Shown: positions 25,329-34,992 of the stretch, piece by piece | How positions within the stretch are numbered: position 1 is the stretch's first letter | Layout of the letters: every line of letters begins with the position of its first letter | Translations under genes and position numbers: made by a program | The notes under the pieces: generated by a model | Seen by the model: only the letters and a program-made list of their open reading frames with translations | What the model was told of the DNA's origin: nothing | The model's database searches: none | DNA from: Mercenaria mercenaria | Lineage: Eukaryota > Mollusca > Bivalvia > Venerida > Veneridae | Direction of reading: 5' to 3' | Length of the DNA stretch: 64,000 nt | NCBI RefSeq assembly: GCF_021730395.1 | Contig: NC_069376.1 | Location: forward strand, 18,881,001-18,945,000

Positions 25329-25589
25329 CTTAAAAAGAAAACAACCACAAAAGTACTTTGTTATATTCGTACAAAGTATAATTTAGACATGCATCTCCGT
25401 ATATAGTCAATATCTTAAATATTACTGAAGGTACATTCTTCACAGTCAGCATATGCATAAACTAATATGTTTTTGATAACATTTCAAAATTTGTATAGAA
25501 TCGAACAATGGCAACATATAAAGTTGAGTGAACAAAATGACAACAGAAATAAGATTATGTCGTTGTCTTATCCAGCTGAAAGCATCAAA

Positions 25590-25826
25590 TGAGCCATGCC
25601 ATGAGAAAACCAATATAGTGGCTTTGCGACCAGCATTGATCCAGACCAGCCTGCGCATCCGCGCAGTCTGGTCAGGATCCATGCTGTTCGCTAACAGTTT
25701 CTCTAATTGCAATAGGCTTTGAAAGCGAACAGCATGGGTCCTGACCAGACTGCGCGGATGCGCAGGCTGGTCTGGATCCATGCTGGTCGCAAACGCACTA
25801 TGTTGGTTTTCTCATGGCACGGCTCA
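25590..25826. mobile_element. palindromic MITE, copy 1 (in intron of gene 1)
   Basis: The ends TGAGCCATGCCATGAGAAAA and TTTTCTCATGGCACGGCTCA are inverted. The inversion continues inward through 'gcgaccagca.tgatccagacc' and 'gcatccgcgcagtctggtca' to a ~45-bp centre. The long reading frames on both strands are products of the palindrome. Confidence 0.9.
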
Positions 25827-25844
25827 AATGATATTTGTATAGTA

Positions 25845-25965
25845 CAGTACAACCTCTCCAGCTGAATAATCAAATTTTCCTTATCAGAACAACAACCTCT
25901 ACATAACAGTCAATATTTGTATCTCCCAAAGGGTGTTGCTCTACAGAGGTTGCATAGTATTCGTC
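25845..25965. mobile_element. probable MITE relic with 'acaacctct' ends
   Basis: Left 'gtacagtacaacctctcc' and right 'ctctacagaggttgcatagt' are imperfectly inverted. This resembles the acagtcaaacctg-type element at 5.75 kb. Confidence 0.45.
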
Positions 25966-26433
25966 CATTTTCTATTTAAAATAGGAATCTCTACCTTTGC
26001 ACTACTATATTATTCGCACGTTTTCTAGAAACACAACATGTGCATTTTTGTGACTTTTAAAAATGGATGTGGTAGTAGAATGAATAAAAATTTCCTTAAA
26101 GTGATTTCATATTTGTTTGAAATGTTGGAATTTTATCACTAGTATGTCGATCTAAAAGTATGCTTAATTTCAACGACTGAATTTAGAAAGCTTTAAGATA
26201 TTTGCAAAATATCAAGTGGCATTAACTAATTTATTCAGCAAAGTTTTCGAATCGTACTCATATTCGTTGCAGACTATCCGTTTCACTTATATTTCAGATT
26301 TTTTTTACCTTCTATTTCATACTTTTAACAAAACAAGCGCATGTCATCCATTCTTAAATTCTGTTCTTTCTTACCTGTGACTCGTCTTTCAATATCTCCA
26401 TCATATCGAGTATTGTTAAATATTCATTCTTAC

Positions 26434-26444
26434 CTACCATTCAT
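26434..26444 (-). CDS. candidate first coding exon of deaminase gene 1 (unit B)
   Basis: ATG AAT GGT AG|GTAAGAAT. Joined to 25328 it gives M-N-G-S-L-I-D. It is the intact unit nearest to exon 2, with an intron of 1105 bp (25329-26433) that contains the palindromic MITE at 25590-25826. Confidence 0.6.
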
Positions 26445-26549
26445 CTTTCGATATCTCCATCAAAGTGCATTGTTAAATATCAATTCTTATCTATCACTCA
26501 CCATTCGATACCTCCATCAAATCGAGTATTGTTAAATATTTATTCTGAC

Positions 26550-26560
26550 CTATCACACAT
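26550..26560 (-). CDS. alternative first coding exon of gene 1 (unit D)
   Basis: ATG TGT GAT AG|GTCAG, giving M-C-D-S-L-I-D. A second in-frame ATG lies just upstream (26561-26563). The donor is weaker than in units B and F. Confidence 0.4.
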
Positions 26561-26717
26561 CATTCGATATCTCCATCAAATTGTGTATTATTAAATATCA
26601 ATTCTTACCCGTTACTCAACTCCCGGTATCTCCATCAAATTGTATTCTTGATAAGTGAGTATGACTCACCCATACGTGCCTACATAAAGTTGTGCATTGT
26701 TAAATATTTATTCTTAC

Positions 26718-26728
26718 CTTTCATTCAT
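26718..26728 (-). CDS. alternative first coding exon of gene 1 (unit F)
   Basis: ATG AAT GAA AG|GTAAGAAT, giving M-N-E-S-L-I-D. It is the outermost unit and has the same 5' context (gaaagATGA) as unit B, so it could be the ancestral start. Confidence 0.5.
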
Positions 26729-26804
26729 CTTTCAGTATCGCCATCAAGTTGTTGCCATCAAGTTGTTTACTTGATAAATGTTTATTCATCATTTGTTATC
26801 TTCC

Positions 26805-27654
26805 TCATTTTGTGTTTTTGCTATGAATACATTTCTTACAGGGTAGAAAATAAATTTAGAAATGAATTACGGGTATATTAAATACACGTGCAGACTTGGT
26901 CAAACAAATAAAACAAATTGTCAATACTACACATAACTTCCTTGAAACCAGATAAGGAAATTATTTCTAATTCTGTTACTTTTGTATCAGTTGTATGTTA
27001 AAGCAGACATTTTCAACTCCTTTTCAAACCAGTCATTTATTTTAAAGGGGCAAACAGGTTAAAAACTGGGCGATAAATTGAACTATTGAAAACTTGTAGA
27101 AACGATATTTCTCTTACGTTTTTGACATGCTTACTTAAATGGATTAGACAATTATTTCTTAGTTTAATGACTGTTGAATTAAACCTAGACTGCATATGAC
27201 AGGTTTCGAATAACACCTGAAAATTGCTGTATAGGTTCATGTTCCGCTTTAACTAATTTTTGAATTATTGATTTTACTCACGATAATTACAGACAATATA
27301 AGATAATTATCTTTGTTAATCAGATTCTTTATCCAATCATTTGTCACATGTTTCGCCACTTCACATATAGCGACTTTATTAGGAAAATTCAATTTGGTAA
27401 AAACAATTAATTCCAATTTCTTTGAACTGACCGAATTAAAGGGTATAAGTATTATGTGTCTATCCCTTCAAGACGACAAATAACGTGTTGATAAATTACC
27501 TAAGCACATAAATCTTTTAATATATAGTTTACATAAAAGCTTGCAGTTTCGTATGAATGCATCTGCCAAAACAGCAAACAAATTGTTATAAAACAGATCA
27601 GATGTAGAACAAGATAAGCGAGTGCATTTAAAGTGTTTACAATACTTACCTTGT
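26805..27654. other. no gene seen
   Basis: AT-rich sequence upstream of the mini-exon array, where the gene 1 promoter should lie. I cannot identify promoter elements. Confidence 0.4.
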
Positions 27655-27760
27655 GTCGTAGCTTACATAAACAAACGGGGCAGTATACGCCCGAAGGATT
27701 ACAACGGAGGACGTGGGAGGCAGAATGGAGACAGGATACAAACAGCAATAAACGGAATAA
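27655..27760. repeat. dispersed repeat containing 'atacgcccgaag'
   Basis: Related to 15320-15410. On the minus strand it includes a good donor-like sequence (acaag|gtaagtat near 27650), but no exon could be built around it. Confidence 0.45.
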
Positions 27761-27929
27761 AAAATGGCGGGTGTGTTTTTGGGGTGTGGTGTTGAGGGAG
27801 AATACTAGAGATAGGAGCGGGGTTTACAGTGTAGATTGGGAGGATGTAAATAAAAAGAAAACAACAATATTTTGGTGCTGTGGGGATAGTGGTGGTACTG
27901 AGGGTTGCGTTGTAGATTGTTGCATCAAC

Positions 27930-28235
27930 ATCTGCCTATATTCAAGTTTCAAGTCAATACTTCTAATAGTTTTCAAGTTTTCTTCTTGAAATGAAGTATG
28001 ATAGGCAGATTTGACCTTGCTATGATTTTGACCTTTGACCTTCCACTCTGGCACATGCATTCTGTACATCGTCTTTTCACTACTTGCATACACCCCAAGT
28101 TTAAAGTCAATACACTATACAGTTATCAAGTTAGGCTCCGAACACGAAATAAAACGGACAAATCTTACTTTTTAACTCGGTTTGTGACCTTGACCTTTGA
28201 CCTTCAGAGCCGGTTCAAGTGCTCTGCACATCTAT
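27930..28235 (+). repeat. two ~170-bp tandem units with 'gaccttgacctttgacctt'
   Basis: Units share 'aagtttaaagtcaatac', 'agttatcaagtt', 'gacctttgacctt' and 'tctgcacatc'. The 118-, 89- and 83-codon frames overlapping this region are repeat-derived. Confidence 0.65.
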
Positions 28236-28504
28236 TACGTCATCAATGATTATTATCTACTGCCTTGAAGATATTCATCAAATATATGCCTGTTGTGTGT
28301 GGCTTTCTTTTCTTGCGCACCGTTACAGTATGAGACGTTATAGTTATAGCGTACAGATTGATTGTGTTTCTTGATAACAAACAATTTCAGTCGGGAAATA
28401 AATCGGATCGTGTTAGAACAAAATACAGTCAACGTCAAAAAGTTAGTATATGTACAATTGTGATTTTCATGTAATATCCTATCCTGACCTACATTTAATG
28501 TCAA

Positions 28505-28740
28505 TCAGGGCCTCCGTGACAAAATGGTTAAGGTCGCTGACTTCAAATAACTTGCCCCTCGCAGAAACCTTATTCTGGGCGTAGAATTTTAAGTGTTAGA
28601 GAGCCATCCACCTGTCTTCCGGAAAGTAGGTGATTCTACCCAGGTGCCCGTCCGTGATGAAAAATGCCTAGAGGCGTACCTTGGGTATTCCTCAACCATG
28701 AAAAATTGAGACGTCGCAATATGACCCAAACAAACATATA
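28505..28740 (+). mobile_element. diverged SINE family 1
   Basis: 'gggcctccgtgacaaaatgg', 'aaggtcgctgacttcaaat', 'tgattctacccaggtgccc' and 'cctcaaccatga' occur in order. The box-B region is damaged. Confidence 0.8.
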
Positions 28741-29625
28741 TTGCCAAGTAAATATAGTCTTAAAAATCATGCACAAACGTGTATGATGATAAACCTAACC
28801 CCCTTTTTGTCACTACTTGCTCAGTATCAGTTTGAAGAATAATATAGCTTGGCGCTCCGCCAGACAGTCCGTTCAGTTGTGTCCATTTTTTCCCATGTTA
28901 CAAACCAAAAGTAATATGGCAATACTCAAACATCTTAAGGTCAATGGCGTGGAGATCAAAGTCAGTTTCTTGTCTGGTATACAGGAACAGCATGATAGGA
29001 AGAACAACACCCCTATTTCAAAGACAATGTTTACCATTTTCAATTAAAATTGCACCAATATATTCACCATACAATAATGATTTGTCACGTGCAGGTGTTA
29101 GACGCCTAGTATGGGGATTTACAATTCTATGACGTAATAGCAATGGCTGAAAACATCCATAGCAAAGCAATACGAAGCTCAGCGTAAATAAAATAATGAA
29201 GAAAAACGTCCCAATTTAATAATTAACATATTTTTATCATGCATAACTTTGAAAGCCGACTTCAAAAGCAATAATCTAAGAATGCTTAAGTGCTCAACGT
29301 ACCCTGTTCAAATAATGGAACCCTGTTCAAATAATGGACAACAGATTTTGATACAACTAGAACTCAGTATCATCGAATACGTGTATATATGTATGTTAAT
29401 CTTGATGTCTATGACAGAATAAACACATTGTTTAGTAACTATCACTTTCTTGCAACAATATCTATATGAAGAGAGCCACTGGAAGCATTGAATGCAATTA
29501 GACAATATAATAGCAATTACAATGGTATAAAATGTACCTATGTTACTAGCACACATTGATTTTTTTCTTTCAGATTCCCATAATGTTTTTCTTTTTTTCA
29601 GTATAACAGACAGAGTTATCATAAT

Positions 29626-30048
29626 TGGAGCCGCACCATTCGAAAGCACGCAAAGCGCACTTGCGACCAGCATGGATCCAGACCAGACTGCGCATCCGTG
29701 TTAGAGAACAGCATGGATCCAGACCAGACTGCGCATCCGCGTTAGAGAACAGCATGGATCCAGACCAGACTGCGAATCCGTGTTAGAGAACAGCATGGAT
29801 CCAGACCAGACTGCGCATCCGCGTTAGAGAACAGCATGGATCCAGACCAGACTGCGCATCCGCGTTAGAGAACAGCATGGATCCAGACCAGACTGCGCAT
29901 CCGCGTTAGAGAACAGCATGGATCCAGACCAGACTGCGCATCCGCGTTAGAGAACAGCATGGATCCAGACCAGACTGCGCATCCGCATCCGCGTTAGAGA
30001 ACAGCATGGATCACTTGCATTATGTTGGTTTTCCCATGGCGCGGCTCA
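29626..30048. mobile_element. palindromic MITE, copy 3, with centre expanded into a 41-bp minisatellite
   Basis: Outer ends match copies 1 and 2 ('ggagccgcacca' left, 'ttttcccatggcgcggctca' right). Between 29669 and about 30010 the 41-bp unit agcatggatccagaccagac + tgcgcatccgcgttagagaac repeats eight times at exact 41-bp steps (29669, 29710, 29751 and so on), nearly identical. The last unit has a small extra 'catccg'. Confidence 0.9.
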
Positions 30049-30059
30049 ATATATATTCC

Positions 30060-30740
30060 GGAGATATATTCTATAATACATCCATTGTCGTTATTTTAAC
30101 AAAATCAACATAAAGGATTCAGGGGAGTGATAACCAAACGATGTTGTTTTTGAGGATACTTTATTTTAAAATGATAATGCACACAAAATCCAGGTAATTT
30201 TATCGATTGCATGTTACATTGATGCTCTTACTGGGAAAGTACTTTGATTGAAGTCATTTTTTTTAGATAAATGTTTTTTTATTACTAAATATAATTTAAA
30301 TCATTGAAAAATATGTAATAGGGCAATGGTAGTCGATGTTTAATGTCAAAGTTACATTTTAGTTTTTGATGCATTACCTAGCTGTGTATCAAAGGATCTT
30401 TGTCAAAATTGCTAGTTTCTGCAATAAGCTATGTCATCAATTTTGTTCTAACCTTTTAGAAATGTACAGAAACTTTCGGAAGTCTGTACATGAACATCAC
30501 GCCGCAACGTAACAAGCGTAACAACATGATTAAATGATTAAGGGACTCCACGATCGTTAAGCACCAGAACATATAACAACACGGGATACTTTGTACAGTC
30601 GCCACGTGGCACCGGAGTAAGATATAACTCTTTATACACTGTATTTACTCATTTCTCCGCTTTCGTGAGGAGATGTGTAGAATACAAGACATAATCCAAT
30701 AAATAGATTCATACTGTGATAAGCGCATATAAGTATGCTG
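30060..30740. other. no gene seen
   Basis: AT-rich sequence between repeats. Confidence 0.5.
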
Positions 30741-30980
30741 CCCGGGGTCTCTGAGGCCGGGCTGATAAGGCAGCTGACTTCAAATCATTTGCCCCTCAAT
30801 CGGGACATTGAATTCTTTATCCATCTAGCTGGCTTACGGACATTTGGTTGTTCTACCCAGGAGCTTATCCATTATGACAATAAGTACAGAGGGGGCATTT
30901 GTGCTCTTCCTCCACCATGAAAGCAGGGAAGTCGCTATATGACCTAAACTGTGTCGGTGCGACGTCAAACCAACAAAAAA
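30741..30980 (+). mobile_element. diverged SINE family 1
   Basis: 'ggggtctctgaggccgggctg', 'gctgacttcaaatcatttgc', 'cttcctccaccatgaaagc' and 'ctgtgtcggtgcgacgtcaaa'. Missing the box-B segment. Confidence 0.8.
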
Positions 30981-31023
30981 TTAAATATGATGTTCATGGT
31001 ACCTACAAGACATACATGTATCT

Positions 31024-31232
31024 TTATCACTCGGGGCGTTGAATTCTTCATGTGAGGAAGCCATCCAGCTGGCTTATGGAAGGTCGGTGGTTCTACCCAG
31101 GTGCCCGCTCGTGATGAAATAATGCACGGAGGGGCACCTGGGGTCTTCCTCCACCATTAAAGCTGGAAAGTCGCCATATGACCTATCATGTGCCGGTGCG
31201 ACGTTAAATCCAACAAAAAAAAAATTATCACG
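31024..31232 (+). mobile_element. 5'-truncated SINE family 1 with short target-site duplication
   Basis: The body at about 31031-31225 is almost identical to the 9.3-kb copy and ends in poly-A. 'ttatcac' flanks it on both sides (31024-31030 and 31226-31232). One of the youngest copies here. Confidence 0.85.
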
Positions 31233-31799
31233 GACGAGACAAACAATTAGACACATCAATGAATTCGTTTCAATATTCGACTTATATGTTTAAAACGCAT
31301 CTAATGTATTTACATTTTGCTTCCTTTTTTAACAATGCGATGAAATATTGAATGTGACTTTGCAAATATGTACATGTATGTAGTATACCTGTCAGTATAC
31401 TACGATTTATTTCCTGTCTAAATGTTTTATGGGCTTCTCCGATATCTTACGTTCGTATATTGAATTTCAAAAATCTTACACATATCTTATTTTTGTATCA
31501 TTTTTTTTTAAACAGAAAATATATAATAATCTGGTTTTCATTTGTCGACTAACTTTAAGCTGATCCTTGCTGGACTTTGTCGCCGTAGTTTCTTCCGAGG
31601 CTAAGTTTTTCCAAAGTGAATTGTATACTTGAAACTCGTTCCTCCTCAAAGTCCCTGTAAAATGCAATAACTAAATCTCGAACAATGTAAAAAAAATAGA
31701 GACACACATTTGCAATCTTGGAGAGAAATGGTAAACAAATTACAGTAAAGTTGAGTATTGTCATCAATCATTAATGTGACTGAAATAATTACGAATTGA

Positions 31800-32054
31800 A
31801 ATAGCCAAGCTGACGTGGCACGTGATTCTCGGCAAAGCTTTTCCAAAAGTACGATGACTTTTCTTAAAGCTGAAGTCATTTTACATAATTCTTTTTTCTT
31901 TAAATCAAAAATCAGATTTGAAGACAGTTTTACTGGTATTCATTCACACATTGCACTTAACGAAGATGGTCCTGACGTCCTAAAACATGCTGGTGTTACT
32001 GTAAAGTTAACTACTGAAACATACAAACTATGTTTAACAGGTTTCATCAACTGA
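31800..32054 (+). pseudogene. possible C-terminal piece of a distant AID/APOBEC-like deaminase
   Basis: The plus-strand frame is open from 31800 to a TGA at 32052-32054. A splice-acceptor-like site lies inside it (ttctttaaatcaaaaatcag|A at 31916). After it the frame reads FEDSF, then EDGPDVLKHAGVTVKLTT, then ETYKLCLTGFIN. By eye this fits the AID helix-4/strand-5 region (GLRRLHRAGVQIAIMT, then C-W-x-x-F-V). It does not closely resemble the three minus-strand genes. I found no exon with HxE and PCxxC upstream on this strand, so it would be a fragment or a terminal exon. A chance open frame is a real alternative. Confidence 0.25.
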
Positions 32055-32548
32055 CCACGGACAATCTAACTTAGAAAATAAGTGTGTACACCAAACAAAG
32101 TTGCTATGTACTACAATTAATGTATTTTGCACGTTCAGATGTTTTTTTTTCTTCAATGTAGAGTTTGATTAAACCCTGAATTTTAAAACTTCAGAATAAA
32201 CTTTGAAAATTCCGCAAATGAAAAGATAGTGCCGAGCGCTTAATATTTGAACGTTGCGCATGACTTTATGATGGAAGTCTGTGGGAAAAATCATAATTGT
32301 GAATAGATTTTTTTTTCTGTAGTTTCACAGTTGTGAACTATCATATTGTTTATCATATGGTCAAAAATGCATAGGTCCGTATGCTTAGTTTTGTGCGAAT
32401 GACTTAAAAGATTTACGAATTTCTAGCGGATTTGAAGGCATAATTTGGAATATATATAATTGACGTATCAACATATTTGCAACATTAAATCCGGTTGCAC
32501 AAACATGCCACAGAGTACGAGATGTAATACTGAGTTCTAATGATAAGT
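32055..32548. other. 3' flank of deaminase gene 2
   Basis: AT-rich. No exon or obvious AATAAA on the minus strand. Confidence 0.4.
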
Positions 32549-33676
32549 TTATCTATAGTAATATGTATTATAATATATCCATAACAACTTATATAATTTA
32601 TACCTGATGACTTGTAGGCAACCCAACGGCTTTGAACTATATATGATTCTTCGAATTTTCGATAAAAGCGAATCTTTTACCGCTCTTTGCAGAATAACCC
32701 ATGTGATCGCAGCCTTTTTTATGCAGTCAAGCAACATTGCATCCACAAGTTCTCTGTCTTGTCGTACTTTGAATGCATTAAAGAAACCCTCCGATTGGAC
32801 GTCAATGGGCAATTTCACTGTGTTGTCAAGAAAGTCTTTCCAGTCACAAAGACCATTAAATACCACGAGCTGAATTTGATTTCTCACCATTTCAATCAAG
32901 TTTTCCGTGTTTATTGGGTCATAAATTTTGTAAAAATTTGAAAACTTTATAGTTATATCACAAAACATAGCTATACCATCTCTGTTTCGGTATGTTTCAA
33001 TACCTTGCTTTAGTGCAATCAGACATGCAGCACAGTCTGAGCAAGGCGAGTAACTGAGCACCAAATCGATGCTGATTTGCGTGGCTGTAGCCGGAAATAG
33101 TTTATAATTCAGTAAATGCTCTAGTTTTTTAACGAACAATATCTCTGCATGGTGACCATCTTCATTAACGATTTTCATCCAGCGTTCATACTGTAAGGAA
33201 CATAGTCCAGTTTGATGAAGGAATTCGTCTGCTTCTGTGATAGGATTTTTAATACGAATTCTGTACAATAGAATCGTCGAGGTAGGCCAGTGTATGTCTT
33301 TATAGAAGTACTGTCCTTGGTGATAAAAGGCTTTGAAGAAGTCATTCTCTGTTATCAAGCTAAAAGATAAAATGCATATTCTTCGGTATTGTGAATAGAC
33401 AGACATACATTCGTTATGGTTTTAGAACATTGATGTAAGTATGGTTTTTAGATGAAATATTTAATTTAGGTGTAAAACACTGTCGAATAGTTTTGTTATA
33501 TTCTATTATATTAAATAGATCGTTTTGTGATTTTTGCCATGTTAAATGGATCGTTTTGCGATCTTTTGTCGTGTTAAATGGATCGTTTTATCATTTTCTT
33601 TCATATCAAATGTGCCGCCGTTTTGTTGTTTTCTATCATGTTAAATACCTCAATTATCAGCTTACCTTTTACTCAT
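32549..33676 (-). CDS. AID/APOBEC-like cytidine deaminase 2, two exons, intact
   Basis: Joined exons on the minus strand: 33666-33676 (ATG AGT AAA AG|GTAAG) and 32549-33359 (acceptor ttttatcttttag|C). The 306-bp intron is phase 2. The product is 273 aa beginning M-S-K-S-L-I-T-E. Catalytic residues are H74-A-E76 and S-P-C110-S-D-C113. A strand with WPTSTILLYRIRIK precedes them. The loop FSNFYKIYD and block FNGLCDWKDFLDN follow, then the C-terminal helix RQDRELVDAMLLDCI. This matches AID/APOBEC order and has no breaks. The last ~20 residues are not shared with the paralogs, and a donor-like CAG|GTATAA at 32603 could end the exon earlier, so the C-terminus is less certain. Likely role: deamination of cytosine in foreign or mobile nucleic acid. 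Target and compartment cannot be read from the sequence, and no signal peptide is apparent. Confidence 0.9.
33360..33665 (-). other. intron 1 of deaminase gene 2, containing a ~31-bp tandem repeat
   Basis: Starts GTAAGC and ends ctttt ag. At 33490-33650 a unit of about 'gttttgcgatcttttgtcgt' plus 'gttaaatggatc' repeats about five times with variation. Confidence 0.75.
33666..33676 (-). CDS. 11-nt first coding exon of deaminase gene 2
   Basis: ATG AGT AAA AG followed by donor GTAAGC, with upstream context ctgaaaATGA. The same layout in genes 1 and 3 supports it. Confidence 0.8.
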
Positions 33677-34080
33677 TTTCAGCGCCTCTTAGAATACCTG
33701 TTGTCATGCCATAGTATCCTGTGATCTTTCTGCCTGCTAGTGAAAACAAAAAGTTTTCATTATGTGTAGCAAGTTAACAGTTAAGATAACTGACAGGCTT
33801 TTGCACCTTGTTTCTGTTTGGTCTAACCTGTGAGCTAGGACATACATAGTGATAGGTGCATTTCTGTGTTTTGTTAACTTTGATAAGTAACGATAGTTCT
33901 TCCTTGTTGAGATAAACTTTAGAGATGGTTCTTACATGTATTTGTAGAAAATAAATCGGGTTTGAGCAATATGTATGAATATTTAGCAGTTTTCATACAT
34001 CCAGAAATGTGTGCAACAAACAAATGGGTTTATTATTTGCGAGCAAGAATTATGTTTAAAGTTCTTGTACATTTCTGTAC
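33677..34080. other. 5' flank of deaminase gene 2
   Basis: Promoter region by position. No element that I can name. Confidence 0.4.
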
Positions 34081-34345
34081 TTGTTTTTAGATGTGTTGTT
34101 GGAACTGCACCGATTTATCTGCAGAACATGATTAAAACTGTTCATGTGGATATGGTTTAAGATAAAAAAAAATCATCACTTCTGTCAGAGCCCAGAACAA
34201 GACCTTGTATAGCAGATAGATCACTTGCGGTGAAAGGACCAAAATGGTGGAATGAGCTACCTGTCAAACTTAGACAAATTAAAGAGGAAAATGAATTTAG
34301 ACTTTGTCTTAAGACACATTTATTTTCAAAGTTTTACTACACTTA
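34081..34345 (+). pseudogene. LINE ORF2 C-terminal fragment (CR1/L2-like)
   Basis: The plus-strand reading CVVGTAPIYLQNMI, one stop, then RPCIADRSLAVKGPKWWNEL and KLRQIKEENEFRLCLKTHLF matches the usual C-terminus of CR1/L2-type LINE proteins (G-P-x-x-W-N-x-L-P, then F-K-x-x-L-K-x-x-L-F). The following ~300 bp is probably its 3' UTR. A 5'-truncated dead copy. Confidence 0.8.
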
Positions 34346-34992
34346 AATTATAACTTAGATTGGTGTACATATGATCAGACTTTTTAAAGTGCATTAGAAG
34401 CTTATTCTAGGCATACTTTGCGCTGTGTAAGTGTTTTTTGTATTTGCATTATGTAACGTGAAGTTCTAATGAGTGCTCTATGCTGTGAATTGACCTTTTC
34501 ATTTTCTCCACGATTGGCAACATTCGTAAAAAGCACAGTTTTCAGTTCTACAATTTCTAAATTTATATTCAACTATTTTATCTGACATTAAAATATGCCA
34601 CTCTCATAACCTGCTCATACGTACAGTCAATAAAGTAGAATATAATATTTTACATATTAATGGGTGGTGGCTTCTTTAGTTTTATCAAAAAGGTATAAAT
34701 CAGCGGGCCACCTTTTCTAAATAAAACACAAAAGAAGAAAATCTTTAAATAATGAAGCAAATGAACTTTCATGAGGTGTTATACTTCACCTTAAATGTTT
34801 AGCTTTTGAATCAATCTAGCCACCTTAAATGCTTAGCGTTTGAAGTAATCTATCCACCTTAAATGTTTGGCCTTTGAATTAATCTTTTAGCTTTTGAATT
34901 AATCTTTGGATGTCTAACCATGGCCGACAAAATGGGACTTATACACGCAAGTAAGGAATGGTTAAGACAACAGAGTTGATCAACATAATCCA
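34346..34992. other. LINE 3' flank and short repeats
   Basis: At 34790-34915 'ccaccttaaatg.ttagc' and 'ttttgaat.aatct' repeat three to four times. No gene. Confidence 0.5.

Larger units (their letters stand above)
26355..26765 (-). repeat. ~59-bp tandem array of first-coding-exon units for deaminase gene 1
   Basis: On the minus strand each unit reads about gatggagatatcgaaag, ATG, 8 more coding nt ending in AG, a donor GTAAGAAT, then aatatttaacaat. Unit steps are 57-60 bp, with one longer gap before the last unit. Start and donor by unit, from exon 2 outward: A 26375-26385 ACG start, GTAAG; B 26434-26444 ATG, GTAAG; C 26492-26504 ATG one codon further out, donor AT; D 26550-26560 ATG, GTCAG; E 26609-26619 TTG, GTAAG; F 26718-26728 ATG, GTAAG. 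B, D and F keep both a start and a GT donor, in the phase needed for the exon at 25328. Confidence 0.8.

Noticed and set aside
25446-25781. 111-codon minus-strand frame (MDPDQPAHP...)
   Set aside because: It is the translation of the palindromic MITE. Similar readings appear wherever this MITE occurs (29.6 kb).
27640-27660. Strong donor-like acaag|gtaagtat on the minus strand upstream of gene 1
   Set aside because: No open reading or matching first-exon motif beside it. It lies at the edge of a dispersed repeat, though a 5' UTR exon cannot be excluded.
31476-31660. Minus-strand exon-like stretch after an acceptor (attttacag|GGAC at about 31657), open in two frames
   Set aside because: Neither frame matches a family I know and they cannot both be coding. 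No partner exon found.
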